Shown here: positions 44,133-52,186 of the stretch, in pieces | How positions within the stretch are numbered: the first letter of the stretch is position 1 | Layout: the number at the start of each line of letters is the position of its first letter | Source of the DNA: Pseudomonas brassicacearum | GTDB taxonomy: Bacteria > Pseudomonadota > Gammaproteobacteria > Pseudomonadales > Pseudomonadaceae | Length of the DNA: 64,000 nt | Direction of reading: 5' to 3' | Assembly: GCF_003732225.1 (NCBI RefSeq) | Contig: NZ_MOBJ01000034.1 | Coordinates: 62,001 to 126,000, forward strand | Program-made: the position numbers and the translations under genes | Notes under the pieces: model-generated | What the model was told of the DNA's origin: nothing | What the model saw: only the letters and a program-made list of their open reading frames with translations | Databases searched by the model: none

Positions 44133-45551
44133 ATGTCTACGCAAGGAAGCAGCTGGAGCGATTTACTCTCCGGAAAAAACGCCGCGCGATCCATTGCACT
44201 GTCAGGAGGCGTTGCGCTGCACGCGATCAATATTTACATCGCCACGACTATCCTGCCATCGGTGGTCAAGGAAATCGGCGGGCTCGACCTGTATGCCTGG
44301 AACACCACACTCTTCGTCGTCGCGTCGATCCTCGGCTCCGCCCTGACGGCCAAAGTCCTGCAACGCACAGGGCCACGCGTTTCCTATGCGATAGCCTCGT
44401 TATTTTTCCTCGCCGGCAGCCTCATCTGCACACTGGCGCCAAGTATGCCGGTGATGTTGGTCGGTCGTTCGGTTCAAGGCCTGGGCGGCGGTTTGATGTT
44501 CGCCCTGTGCTACTCGATGATTCAGTTGGTGTTCGAAGAGCGTCTCTGGCCTCGAGCCATGGCTCTGGTCTCGGGCATGTGGGGTGTCGCGACGCTGATC
44601 GGCCCGGCCATCGGCGGCATCTTCGCTGAAATGGATGCCTGGCGATTAGCCTTTGGGGCGCTGGCACCCGTGACGCTGGCGTACATCCTGCTGACCAGCC
44701 GCGTGCTACCCAAGCGTGATAAAGCTCAACCACCCGCTGGCCGCTTGCCCGTGCTGCAACTGGTCCTGCTGGCCGCAGCAGTGCTATCGGTATGCGCCGG
44801 CAGCGCCTCATCGCTTCCAACCTGGAACCTGCTTGGCATCGGCCTCTGCCTGGTGCTGGTGTTCTTCCTGATTCGTCACGAATCAAGCACCCTAACCCGT
44901 CTGCTGCCCAAGGACGCCTTGCGCCTCAATACCCCACTCTGCGCGCTGTACGCGACCATGGGTCTGTTGGTGATCGGCATGACCAGCGAGATCTTCGTGC
45001 CGTACTTCCTGCAAACCCTGCACGGGCAGACGCCGCTGATTTCTGGTTATCTGGCAGCGCTCATGGCAGCGGGCTGGACGCTGTCTGAAGTGATGAGCTC
45101 CGGCTGGCGCGAGCGTGGCGTGCGCCGTGCAATCATCAGCGGCCCGGTGTTCGTGCTGGTCGGGCTGATCATCCTGGCCGTCGCCACACCGTTCAACAGT
45201 GGCGGAGACTGGGCACTGCTCACCCCGATCTGCATTGCCCTGACCCTGGTGGGATTCGGTATCGGCCTCGGTTGGCCACACCTGCTGACCCGGGTCTTGC
45301 AGGTGGCCTCGGCCGAAGACCAGGACTCAGCCGCGTCGTCCATCACCACCGTGCAACTCTTTGCCACCGCACTCGGCGCAGCACTGGCCGGGATGATCGC
45401 CAACATGGCCGGGCTCAACGACCCGTCCAACGCTGAAGGCACTGCAAACGCCGCACGCTGGCTGTTTGCGCTGTTTACCATTGCACCGATTCTGGCGTTG
45501 GTGACTGCGGTGCGTTCGGCGCGTATTCGGCCGAATCTCGCAACGGCCTAA
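44133..45551 (+). CDS. MFS drug/metabolite exporter (DHA2-like)
   Basis: 472 aa, 13-14 predicted TM segments. SALTAKVLQRTGPRVSYAIA is the loop 2-3 region, LVGRSVQGLGGGLMFALCYSMI TM4, and SGMWGVATLIGPAIGGIFAE motif C of antiporters. GGAGG precedes the ATG. Position after the oxygenase operon and beside the cysteine regulator suggests export of, or resistance to, the operon product. Confidence 0.8.
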   Translation: MSTQGSSWSDLLSGKNAARSIALSGGVALHAINIYIATTILPSVVKEIGGLDLYAWNTTLFVVASILGSALTAKVLQRTGPRVSYAIASLFFLAGSLICTLAPSMPVMLVGRSVQGLGGGLMFALCYSMIQLVFEERLWPRAMALVSGMWGVATLIGPAIGGIFAEMDAWRLAFGALAPVTLAYILLTSRVLPKRDKAQPPAGRLPVLQLVLLAAAVLSVCAGSASSLPTWNLLGIGLCLVLVFFLIRHESSTLTRLLPKDALRLNTPLCALYATMGLLVIGMTSEIFVPYFLQTLHGQTPLISGYLAALMAAGWTLSEVMSSGWRERGVRRAIISGPVFVLVGLIILAVATPFNSGGDWALLTPICIALTLVGFGIGLGWPHLLTRVLQVASAEDQDSAASSITTVQLFATALGAALAGMIANMAGLNDPSNAEGTANAARWLFALFTIAPILALVTAVRSARIRPNLATA

Positions 45552-45566
45552 GCCTGCTCGCACAAA

Positions 45567-45600
45567 CGCCGCTTTCTCATGTCAAGATAAGCGGCGCTTT
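45567..45600 (+). terminator. Terminator after the MFS exporter
   Basis: CGCCGCTT / AAGCGGCG stem with a 14-nt loop, then CTTT. It lies 15 bp after the MFS stop. Confidence 0.7.
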
Positions 45601-45666
45601 CCCTATTTACCATCACTAATATACGGTTGTACTGAGCACCTATTTTGGTACATTTCAGTCATAACC

Positions 45667-45795
45667 AATATCGCCCGCGTTCTCTTCACCGTAGTGGGCT
45701 CCGACATGGTTCTGCTCCACGGCTTCATCAAGAAGAGCCAAAAAACACCAGCGTCTGACATGGCCACTGCCAAGCAGCGCAAAGCAAGACTATGA
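45667..45795 (+). pseudogene. C-terminal remnant of a HigB/Gp49-like toxin
   Basis: The frame reads NIARVLFTVVGSDMVLLHGF, then IKKSQKTPASDM and a charged tail to TGA 45793-45795. This is the C-terminal third of Gp49-like RelE-superfamily toxins (LLHGFIKKSQKTP is diagnostic). Upstream of about 45667 the frame no longer resembles the family and no start codon exists, so the N-terminal two thirds are gone. The antitoxin gene follows 10 bp later. Confidence 0.75.
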
Positions 45796-45805
45796 GGTAC
45801 AGCGC

Positions 45806-46108
45806 ATGAACAAACACATCGGATCTGACTTTGACGATTTCCTGGCCGAGCAAGGTCTTGCCGAGGAAGTCTCCGCAGCAGCGCTCAAACGCGTCATCTC
45901 CTGGCAGATTGCCGAAGCGATGAAGCTGCAACGCGTCAGCAAAAAAGCGCTCGCTGAGCGGATGCATACCAGTCGTACGGCTGTGGATCGCGCGCTTGAT
46001 CAAAATGACGCTGGCATGACTCTGGCCACTCTGGCCAGCGCTGCCCGCGCACTGGGTCAACGCGTAGAGGTTCGCCTCGTCCCTGAGCACGAAGAACATC
46101 GCGCATAG
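45806..46108 (+). CDS. higA: HigA-like XRE-family antitoxin, orphaned
   Basis: 100 aa, complete. HTH about 45-75: LQRVSKKALAERMHTSRTAVDRALDQ. The N-terminal SDFDDFLAEQGLAEEV is typical of the antitoxins that follow Gp49-like toxins. ATG 45806 is preceded by GAGG. Its toxin is truncated, so it can no longer form a functional pair in cis, although it may still autoregulate or protect against related toxins. Confidence 0.85.
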   Translation: MNKHIGSDFDDFLAEQGLAEEVSAAALKRVISWQIAEAMKLQRVSKKALAERMHTSRTAVDRALDQNDAGMTLATLASAARALGQRVEVRLVPEHEEHRA

Positions 46109-46124
46109 CACCAAGCCACAAACC

Positions 46125-46204
46125 CAGAAACAAAAAAGCCCCCGTAACTTTTCAGCTACGGGGGCTTTCTCTATGTAATGGCGCAGAGATAGGGATTCGA
46201 ACCC
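46125..46204. repeat. Direct repeat copy A: terminator plus tRNA-Ser 3' end (att-like)
   Basis: 80 bp matching 61207-61286 at 77 of 80 positions by eye. It contains the stem AGCCCCCGTA / TACGGGGGCT (46137-46166) and then 26 bp (46179-46204) of the tRNA-Ser 3' end including the T-arm sequence GGGATTCGAACCC. It marks the left edge of the accessory block and can also terminate higA. Confidence 0.85.
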
Positions 46205-46228
46205 AAAATAAAGGCGACAAACACTTTC

Positions 46229-46780
46229 TTACTGAGCCAGCGACACCTGACCAGCGCCGAGCTTCAGCCCAGCCAGGCGCTTGAGCAGTTCATTGATGTT
46301 CTCCCGCGCCGAGCCTTCGTTCGCCAGTCGCAGGCGTTTCACGCCGAAGAAGGAGTCGCCGACGCCGGCGGTAAAGGGTGCCTTGACCTTGTCGGTCCAG
46401 ATCACCCGGCCAGTGGCATTCTCTACCAGGCTGTATTCAACCATCGAAGTGACGGTGAAGTTCAGGCCGAACAGCGGCTGGTCGAGACTTACCAGATTGG
46501 CGCGCAGGGTGTAGTTTGCCTTGCTGTTCTGACCCAGCAGGCCAGCGTTGCTCAGCGATTGTTCGAGCGCCGAACGGAAGTCCGCGCTTTCGATCTGCGA
46601 AGTCCACAGCGGGTTGGTTGTGCTGCCGCCGCCGACACTGTCGACCTTCATGTTGTCGCGAAGCGCAACGTCATAGGTCTGTGCTTGCGCGGGATTGACC
46701 TGCATATTCTCAATCTTGGCTGATGAAGCACAGCCGGTGAGGAAGAGCGCAAACAGGGAGACAGAAAGCAAACGGAGCAT
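46229..46780 (-). CDS. Predicted outer-membrane lipoprotein
   Basis: 183 aa. Signal peptide with lipobox LTGC (Cys17), followed by Ala-Ser, so outer-membrane sorting is likely. The mature part resembles small periplasmic lipoproteins with alternating strands (YTLRANLVSLDQPLFGLNFTVTSMVEYSLVE). No assigned function. It is the first gene right of repeat A. Confidence 0.7.
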   Translation of the reverse strand: MLRLLSVSLFALFLTGCASSAKIENMQVNPAQAQTYDVALRDNMKVDSVGGGSTTNPLWTSQIESADFRSALEQSLSNAGLLGQNSKANYTLRANLVSLDQPLFGLNFTVTSMVEYSLVENATGRVIWTDKVKAPFTAGVGDSFFGVKRLRLANEGSARENINELLKRLAGLKLGAGQVSLAQ

Positions 46781-47109
46781 GGTCGATCCTTGATAGCCAG
46801 GAGGGGGGTAACCGTAAACGTCGCATCAGGGTGCTGCGCATGAAGACCGGATTGTCGGTGGCGGCCCCTGAAAACGTGAGGGAGCATAATAGAGCAGGAG
46901 TGATGGCTCAAGGCTATTATCGAAAAAAAATGGGACCAGGAAGTTATGATTGCACGACGCCTGGATGCAGAGCCTTCAGGCCCCCGAGCGAGCACAAGGC
47001 GTCATAAACGCGCTGTTCACGAATGGGGGCTGATGGCTAAACATTTTGCCAAAACTAATATCTATCGCGCGGTCTACGTCTTTGAGCAGCTCGCTGGCTG
47101 GAAGGTCTG
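46781..47109. other. 329-bp gap without a supported gene
   Basis: It lies between the lipoprotein start and the 3' end of the LysR gene. Short frames here lack ribosome-binding sites and family features. Confidence 0.45.
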
Positions 47110-48072
47110 TTAACTCGACGACACCCCGGCGTGAATAACACCGCGTCGGATCAAGGAATCCGTAATGTCCTCTTGTGCTCGCCCTCGGCCAATCAGCCAG
47201 CGTTGAAATGCCCGACATTGCGCTTTCTGCAACGTATTAGGGTGCCAACTCAGGTAATACGGCGAGGGAAGCGGCATGGCTCGCTGCCAGGGAATGATCA
47301 AGCGCCCTTCATCGATGTCACGGGCAATCATCGAAAACTGCGCCAGTACTATGCCTTGGTGATCGATGGCGGCTTGAATAGCCATGCTCGACGAAGAAAA
47401 ACTGCGACGTATGGCAATCGTATGCTCGACGGCGACGCCTTCCAGCTCAAACCATTCGGCCCAAGAGGGAGGTGAATCGAATTTCGGCCGCGAATCGATA
47501 CGGATGAGTGGGTATTGAAGCAGGTCAGCGGCATGCTCCACATGGCCTGGATGACCTAAAAGCGTCGGTGAACATGCCGGCACTACACAATCGCGGAACA
47601 GTACAACGCTATGCCCGGCATAGTGGACAGGCTCGCCATAACCGATACGAAAATCGGCGTTTTCCTCCTCCGACGTATCCGCCAGCGTGCTATCCAGATA
47701 GATGTCGAGATCACCATCCTCATGCTGCCATTCGTAGGTGAGAGGCGCCAGCCACTTGGTCATGAGAGAAGGCAGGCCACTGACATACAAATTGTTGGGG
47801 TTTTTCGAACGCTCTACTTCGGAAACGGCGGCTCTCAACTCTTCAAATGCTATAGAACACCGCGCATGAAAACGCTGGCCAATGGCGTTCAGCCGCAAGC
47901 GCTGTCCCTCCTTGACCGTCAAGCTCATGCCCAGCGCTTCATCAAGCAACTTCATCTGCTGACTCACCGCGCCCACAGAAATGTTCAAACGCTTTGCGGC
48001 TTGAGATATACCGCCGCAGTGACCAACGGTTTCGAATATCTGGAGGGCTCGTAAGGGCGGTAAGCGACTCAT
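47110..48072 (-). CDS. GcvA-type LysR regulator divergent from the first lyase
   Basis: 320 aa. The opening MSRLPPLRALQIFETVGHCGGISQAAKRLNISVGAVSQQM is typical of the GcvA/AmpR branch. The effector domain follows. It is head-to-head with lyase 1 at 172 bp, so it probably controls that gene, whereas lyase 2 and the importer carry HutC-type sites. Confidence 0.85.
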   Translation of the reverse strand: MSRLPPLRALQIFETVGHCGGISQAAKRLNISVGAVSQQMKLLDEALGMSLTVKEGQRLRLNAIGQRFHARCSIAFEELRAAVSEVERSKNPNNLYVSGLPSLMTKWLAPLTYEWQHEDGDLDIYLDSTLADTSEEENADFRIGYGEPVHYAGHSVVLFRDCVVPACSPTLLGHPGHVEHAADLLQYPLIRIDSRPKFDSPPSWAEWFELEGVAVEHTIAIRRSFSSSSMAIQAAIDHQGIVLAQFSMIARDIDEGRLIIPWQRAMPLPSPYYLSWHPNTLQKAQCRAFQRWLIGRGRAQEDITDSLIRRGVIHAGVSSS

Positions 48073-48244
48073 GGCGATGCGAAGGCCTCGAAAGCGTTTT
48101 AAGTTTAGAAATTTTAATAAAACTGACAGAAATTACCATATTTTCTTCATATCAAAACCGCTTTAGCCTTCTCCCACGCTCAATCGAGCGACGGCCTGGC
48201 CGGTCCAGCCCCTCCTCAATCATTTCGTTTCTCGGGAGTTCGCA

Positions 48245-49786
48245 ATGAAAGCTCATCCTCAACAGATCACTCAGGTAGTCCTCGGCGATAGAGAGCCCTC
48301 CATCGAAGAGTTTGTCGCGGTAGCCCGTTATTCGGCCAAGGTGTCGTTTTCCGAGACCTACAAGAACCGCGTGAAAAAGTCCCGTGGCCTGGTGGAGCGT
48401 TTCCTCGATGAAAATCGCCTGGTCTATGGGGTGACCACCGGGTTCGGCGATAACGTTCGGCATGTGATTTCTCCGCAGAATGCCAAGGAGCTCCAGGTCA
48501 ATATCGTGCGCTCCCACGCCGTCGCCGTGGGCGAGCCGCTCAAGCGTGAGCAGGTTCGTGCGATCCAGTTGATGATTCTGATCAGCCTTGGCAAAGGTTT
48601 TTCGGGGGTGCGCCTGGAGTTGCTGGAGCTGATTGCCGCTCTGCTCAACAACGAAGTCGTGCCGTTTGCGCCTGGCGAGGGTTCGGTGGGCTATCTGGCC
48701 GTCGAGGGGCACCTGGCCTTGGTCCTGCTGGGCGAAGGTAAAGCCAGGGTCAATGGCGGCGAATGGGTGGATGGCGCCACCGCGCTGGAACAGGTCGGCC
48801 TGCAACCGACGGACCTGCAGTGCAAAGAAGGCCTGGCCATGCTCAATGGCACCATGTCGGTGACCGCCATCGCCATTCTGGCCCTCTATAACGCCATGCA
48901 GACCGCCTCGCTGGCCGACGTCGCCGCGGCCCTCTCCCTTGAAGCGCTGAAGGGCACGATTCGGGCCTTCGACCCGCGTTATCACTCGATCAAGGCACAC
49001 AAGGAGCAGGCGCAAACCGCCAAGGATATAAAGGCGATGCTGCATGACAGCCAACTGATCGCCGAAAACATCGACTACCGGCTTCAGGACGCCTACAGCC
49101 TGCGCGCCATTCCCCAGGTGCATGGTGCTTCGAAAAGATTCATCGATCACGCCCGGGAAAATATCGAGAACGAAATTCACTCCTCGGGCGATAACCCGAT
49201 CATCTACCCGCTTGAGGACGGTGACGGCATTGCCATCTCGGGCGCCAACTTCGACGGCAGCTACATCGGCATGTCAGCGGATTCGTTGTGCGTGGCGCTG
49301 GCCAACCTGGCGAAGATTTCCGAGCGCCGTATCGACCGTATGGTCAATTCACACTTCAGTGAAATGCCGGCGTTCCTGGTGCGCAACCCGGGCCTTAACA
49401 GTGGGTACATGATCCTTCAATACACCGCGGCTGGCCTGTATGCGGAAATGAAGGCGCTGTCATTCCCCTCCTCTGTCGACAGTTTCTCGACCTGCGCTAA
49501 CCAGGAGGATCTGGTGAGCCTGGCTTATAACGCCGCCATCAAGGCCTACAAGGTTTCCGAAAAGCTGGAATCGGTGCTGGCCATTGAGCTGCTGGTGGGT
49601 TGCCAGGCTCTGGACTTCCACGATGTGCACAAGGCCTCCAGCGTCACCAAGGCGGTATATGATCTGGTGCGTAGCCGGGTACCCGTCGCCGACAACGATC
49701 GTGCATTCTATTCGGACATGATGAGTGTCACCGAACAGGTACGTAGCGGTGAGGTACTGGCCACGGTACTGAAAAACCTGAAATAA
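48245..49786 (+). CDS. HAL/PAL-family lyase lacking the MIO tripeptide (paralogue 1)
   Basis: 513 aa, full HAL length, with GGGAG before the ATG. Conserved HAL features: Y61 in YGVTTGFG, H91 in VRSHAVAVG, N201 in MLNGT, Q281/Y284/R287 in QDAYSLR, QVHGA, F336, and E421 in NQEDLVS. At the prosthetic-group site, where HAL reads GSVGASGDLAPLAH, this protein reads GSVGYLAVEGH (146-156): ASG is deleted. A normal MIO cannot form, so deamination of a primary amino acid is unlikely. Elimination of a better leaving group such as trimethylamine from a betaine is plausible (ergothionase, as I recall it, is a MIO-less HAL-fold lyase). Substrate unproven. Confidence 0.85.
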   Translation: MKAHPQQITQVVLGDREPSIEEFVAVARYSAKVSFSETYKNRVKKSRGLVERFLDENRLVYGVTTGFGDNVRHVISPQNAKELQVNIVRSHAVAVGEPLKREQVRAIQLMILISLGKGFSGVRLELLELIAALLNNEVVPFAPGEGSVGYLAVEGHLALVLLGEGKARVNGGEWVDGATALEQVGLQPTDLQCKEGLAMLNGTMSVTAIAILALYNAMQTASLADVAAALSLEALKGTIRAFDPRYHSIKAHKEQAQTAKDIKAMLHDSQLIAENIDYRLQDAYSLRAIPQVHGASKRFIDHARENIENEIHSSGDNPIIYPLEDGDGIAISGANFDGSYIGMSADSLCVALANLAKISERRIDRMVNSHFSEMPAFLVRNPGLNSGYMILQYTAAGLYAEMKALSFPSSVDSFSTCANQEDLVSLAYNAAIKAYKVSEKLESVLAIELLVGCQALDFHDVHKASSVTKAVYDLVRSRVPVADNDRAFYSDMMSVTEQVRSGEVLATVLKNLK

Positions 49787-50079
49787 ATGTGTGGTACTCC
49801 AAGGCTGTCCTTTGGCTGTCAAGGGGATGCGTTTCGCTGCATCTCGACGACTGAAGGGTTGCCTTGGGGCCAAGCCTGGATCCATACCGGGCGGATAGGC
49901 AGCCGTTTCCCAAGCACACCCAATTGTTACCGAACGTCCCGGCGTGACGTAATTCCACGTTCAAGTAACCGCCGTCACACCTTCGAAAAAACTCTCGAAA
50001 ATATCGACTCCCGCCAAACCCTTGTCCCAAAAGCGCTCCAGCCAAATCCCAAGGCTAATTGAACAGCGATCCAGCAAGT

Positions 50080-50096
50080 TGGCCGCTTGATTGCAT
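50080..50096 (+). promoter_or_regulatory. Sigma-54 (RpoN) -24/-12 promoter of lyase 2
   Basis: TGGCCGC-TTGA-TTGCA with GG (50081-50082) and GC (50093-50094) separated by exactly 10 bp. The predicted transcription start near 50106 falls inside the adjacent palindrome. Confidence 0.7.
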
Positions 50097-50099
50097 ATT

Positions 50100-50113
50100 C
50101 TTGTATGTACAAG
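50100..50113. promoter_or_regulatory. HutC-type operator upstream of lyase 2
   Basis: CTTGTATGTACAAG is a 6-bp arm palindrome around TG. It equals the operator I recall for HutC, the urocanate-responsive GntR repressor of hut genes. No hutC gene is in the window, so the host repressor would act in trans. Confidence 0.7.
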
Positions 50114-50201
50114 TAAATATGTGTGCACAAGAGTCACAGCGAGGGGTCAAGCCCCTTGGTCACAGGTGTAACCCGACAACAACAATTGTATGAGGCTTCA
50201 C

Positions 50202-51740
50202 ATGCCACAGGCTAAAAAAATCGTTATCGCCGATGCACCTCTGCGTTGGCAGGATGTGGTCGCAGTTGCCCGGCAAGGTGCTGTGCTTGAATTGTCGGCT
50301 CAAACCTGGGCGCGGATCGACAATGCCCAGGCCATCGTCCAGCGTATCGTCGTCAGCGGCGAGCGCGCTTATGGCGTCAATACCGGTTTGGGTGCGCTCT
50401 GCAATGTCTCGCTGCAAGACGAACAACTGAGCCAGCTGTCGCGCAATACATTGCTGAGTCACGCTTGCGGCGTCGGTGCACCGCTGACCGACGAGCAGAC
50501 ACGGTCGATCATGTGCGCGGCGATCATAAACTACAGCCACGGTAAATCCGGTCTGCATCGGCAAGTGGTCGAAGCGCTGCTGGACTTGCTCAATCGCGGG
50601 ATTACCCCACAGGTACCGTCCCAGGGTTCGGTCGGTTACCTGACTCACATGGCGCATATCGGCATCAGTCTGCTGGGGGTCGGTCAGGTCAGTTATCGCG
50701 GGCAAATCGTCTCTGCGCAGCAAGCGTTGGCTGAAGAAGGCTTGAAGCCGGTTCAGTTGGGCGCGAAAGACGGGCTGTGCCTGGTCAACGGTACGCCGTG
50801 CATGACCGGCCTGAGCTGCCTCGCCCTCGCCGATGCAACCCGCTTGCTCCAGTGGGCCGACGTGATCGGCGCCATGAGCTTCGAAGCCCAGCGCGGTCAG
50901 ATCGACGCGTTCGACGCTGAAATCATCGCCCTCAAGCCACATCCGGGAATGCAGCAGGTCGGCATCAACCTGCGCGGCCTGCTTGATGGCAGTGAAGTGA
51001 TTGCCAGCAGTAAAGGCATTCGTACTCAGGATGCACTGAGCATCCGTTCGATCCCGCAAGTGCATGGTGCGGCCCGTGATCAACTTGACCACGCGACCCG
51101 GCAGATCGAAACCGAACTCAACTCCGCCACCGACAACCCGCTGCTTCTGGGGACACCGGATAACTACCGGGTGATGTCTCAGGCCAACCCGCACGGCCAG
51201 TCGGTGGCCTTGGCTGCCGACTTGCTGGCGATCGCCATGGCGGAGATCGGCTCGATTGCCGAGCGTCGCCTGGACCGTTTGATCAACCCGCATGTCAGTG
51301 GATTGCCGGCATTTCTGGTGAGTAATCCTGGGGTTAACTCCGGAATGATGATCGTCCAGTACGTTGCCGCCTCCCTGTGTGCGGAAAATCGTCAGCTGGC
51401 GCAACCGGCTGTGCTCGATAACTATGTCACCTCGGGCCTGCAGGAAGACCACCTGAGCATGGGCACCAACGCTGCACTGAAACTGCATCGGGCGCTGGAA
51501 AACTGCACGCAGATCCTCGCTATTGAATATTTGCTGGCGGCCCAGGCCTTCGAATTTCTCAAGGCCGACTTTCTCAAGGGGCCATGCTTCGGTGCAGGCA
51601 CGGACGTCGCTTGGCGACTGTTACGCGAGCGCGTTCCTGCCTATGACCAGGACCGCTGGCTGGCGCCGGATATCGCCAGCGCAGCCAGCATTTTGAAATC
51701 CCCGACATTGCTGCAAACCGCTTTACCGGGCCTGCACTAA
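50202..51740 (+). CDS. HAL/PAL-family lyase lacking the MIO tripeptide (paralogue 2)
   Basis: 512 aa from ATG 50202 (GAGG six bases upstream; ATG 50190 lacks one). HAL signatures: Y57 in YGVNTGLG, H87 in LLSHACGVG, N196 in LVNGT, QVHGAARDQLDHA and E415 in LQEDHLS. The MIO site reads GSVGYLTHMAH (142-152) in place of GSVGASGDLAPLAH: ASG is missing while flanks align one to one. In addition the Tyr of QDxYSxR is Leu279 (QDALSIR). This divergence from paralogue 1 suggests a different substrate or a partner role. Driven by a sigma-54 promoter with a HutC-type operator. Confidence 0.85.
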   Translation: MPQAKKIVIADAPLRWQDVVAVARQGAVLELSAQTWARIDNAQAIVQRIVVSGERAYGVNTGLGALCNVSLQDEQLSQLSRNTLLSHACGVGAPLTDEQTRSIMCAAIINYSHGKSGLHRQVVEALLDLLNRGITPQVPSQGSVGYLTHMAHIGISLLGVGQVSYRGQIVSAQQALAEEGLKPVQLGAKDGLCLVNGTPCMTGLSCLALADATRLLQWADVIGAMSFEAQRGQIDAFDAEIIALKPHPGMQQVGINLRGLLDGSEVIASSKGIRTQDALSIRSIPQVHGAARDQLDHATRQIETELNSATDNPLLLGTPDNYRVMSQANPHGQSVALAADLLAIAMAEIGSIAERRLDRLINPHVSGLPAFLVSNPGVNSGMMIVQYVAASLCAENRQLAQPAVLDNYVTSGLQEDHLSMGTNAALKLHRALENCTQILAIEYLLAAQAFEFLKADFLKGPCFGAGTDVAWRLLRERVPAYDQDRWLAPDIASAASILKSPTLLQTALPGLH

Positions 51741-51765
51741 AATCGATTCCCGAGCAGCGTACCAA

Positions 51766-51793
51766 GCCGCAGCCTTTCACAAGAGGCTGCGGC
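51766..51793 (+). terminator. Strong hairpin after lyase 2
   Basis: A 10-bp perfect stem GCCGCAGCCT / AGGCTGCGGC with an 8-nt loop, 26 bp after the stop. It lacks a U-tract, so termination may be partial. Confidence 0.55.
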
Positions 51794-52073
51794 GGATAAC
51801 GATTGATGCTCGATTCAATGCCTTCGATTTTCCGCTTGAGTTTCACGCTGCAAGTCCCCCTCGCCACAAAAGCACTCACCCAATCGTTCCCCATCGCGCA
51901 CCAACATCTCTCAATTTGTTACCGAGCGCCCCGGCATGGCGCAATTCCACGCTCGAGTAACAGTCGTCACACCTTCGCAAAATCTCTCCAAAAAGAATCA
52001 CCTCCCACCAAAACCTCGTCCCAGAGGCTTTTCAGCCAGATTCAAGACTTTATTGAATGCCCATCCAGCAAGT

Positions 52074-52090
52074 TGGCCGCTTGATTGCAT
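52074..52090 (+). promoter_or_regulatory. Sigma-54 -24/-12 promoter of the ABC importer
   Basis: Same TGGCCGC-TTGA-TTGCA element as copy 1, with GG at 52075-52076 and GC at 52087-52088. Confidence 0.7.
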
Positions 52091-52093
52091 ACT

Positions 52094-52107
52094 CTTGTAT
52101 GTACAAG
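52094..52107. promoter_or_regulatory. HutC-type operator upstream of the ABC importer
   Basis: CTTGTATGTACAAG, identical to 50100-50113 and likewise overlapping the expected sigma-54 start site (about 52100). Confidence 0.7.
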
Positions 52108-52186
52108 TAAGTATGTGTGCGTAAGAGTTACGAGAATTTCTTCGCGCCTTCCACTAATCACCGGTTGATCTGTAGGTCAGGAGCAC

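Larger units (their letters stand above)
49921..50137. repeat. Duplicated regulatory leader, copy 1
   Basis: About 215 bp aligning with 51912-52131, most similar over the last 70 bp, where CAGCAAGTTGGCCGCTTGAT and the operator are nearly identical. It carries GTTAC-N34-GTAAC (49926-49969), a sigma-54 element and a HutC-type palindrome, upstream of lyase 2. The rest of 49787-49920 holds no supported gene. Confidence 0.8.
51912..52131. repeat. Duplicated regulatory leader, copy 2
   Basis: Second copy of the leader at 49921-50137, with the same GTTAC-N34-GTAAC spacing (51918-51961), sigma-54 element and operator. It lies upstream of the ABC importer, so lyase 2 and the importer are likely co-induced. 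Confidence 0.8.

Noticed and set aside
46976..47218. Minus-strand frame overlapping the LysR 3' end
   Set aside because: It has no start signal and overlaps the LysR coding end in another frame.
49787..50062. 91-codon frame starting at the end of lyase 1
   Set aside because: It crosses the duplicated regulatory leader, has no ribosome-binding site and biased composition; the leader explains the sequence better.
48245..51740. Calling both lyases histidine ammonia-lyase (hutH)
   Set aside because: Overall similarity supports the family, but the missing Ala-Ser-Gly argues against a histidase, so no hutH symbol is given.
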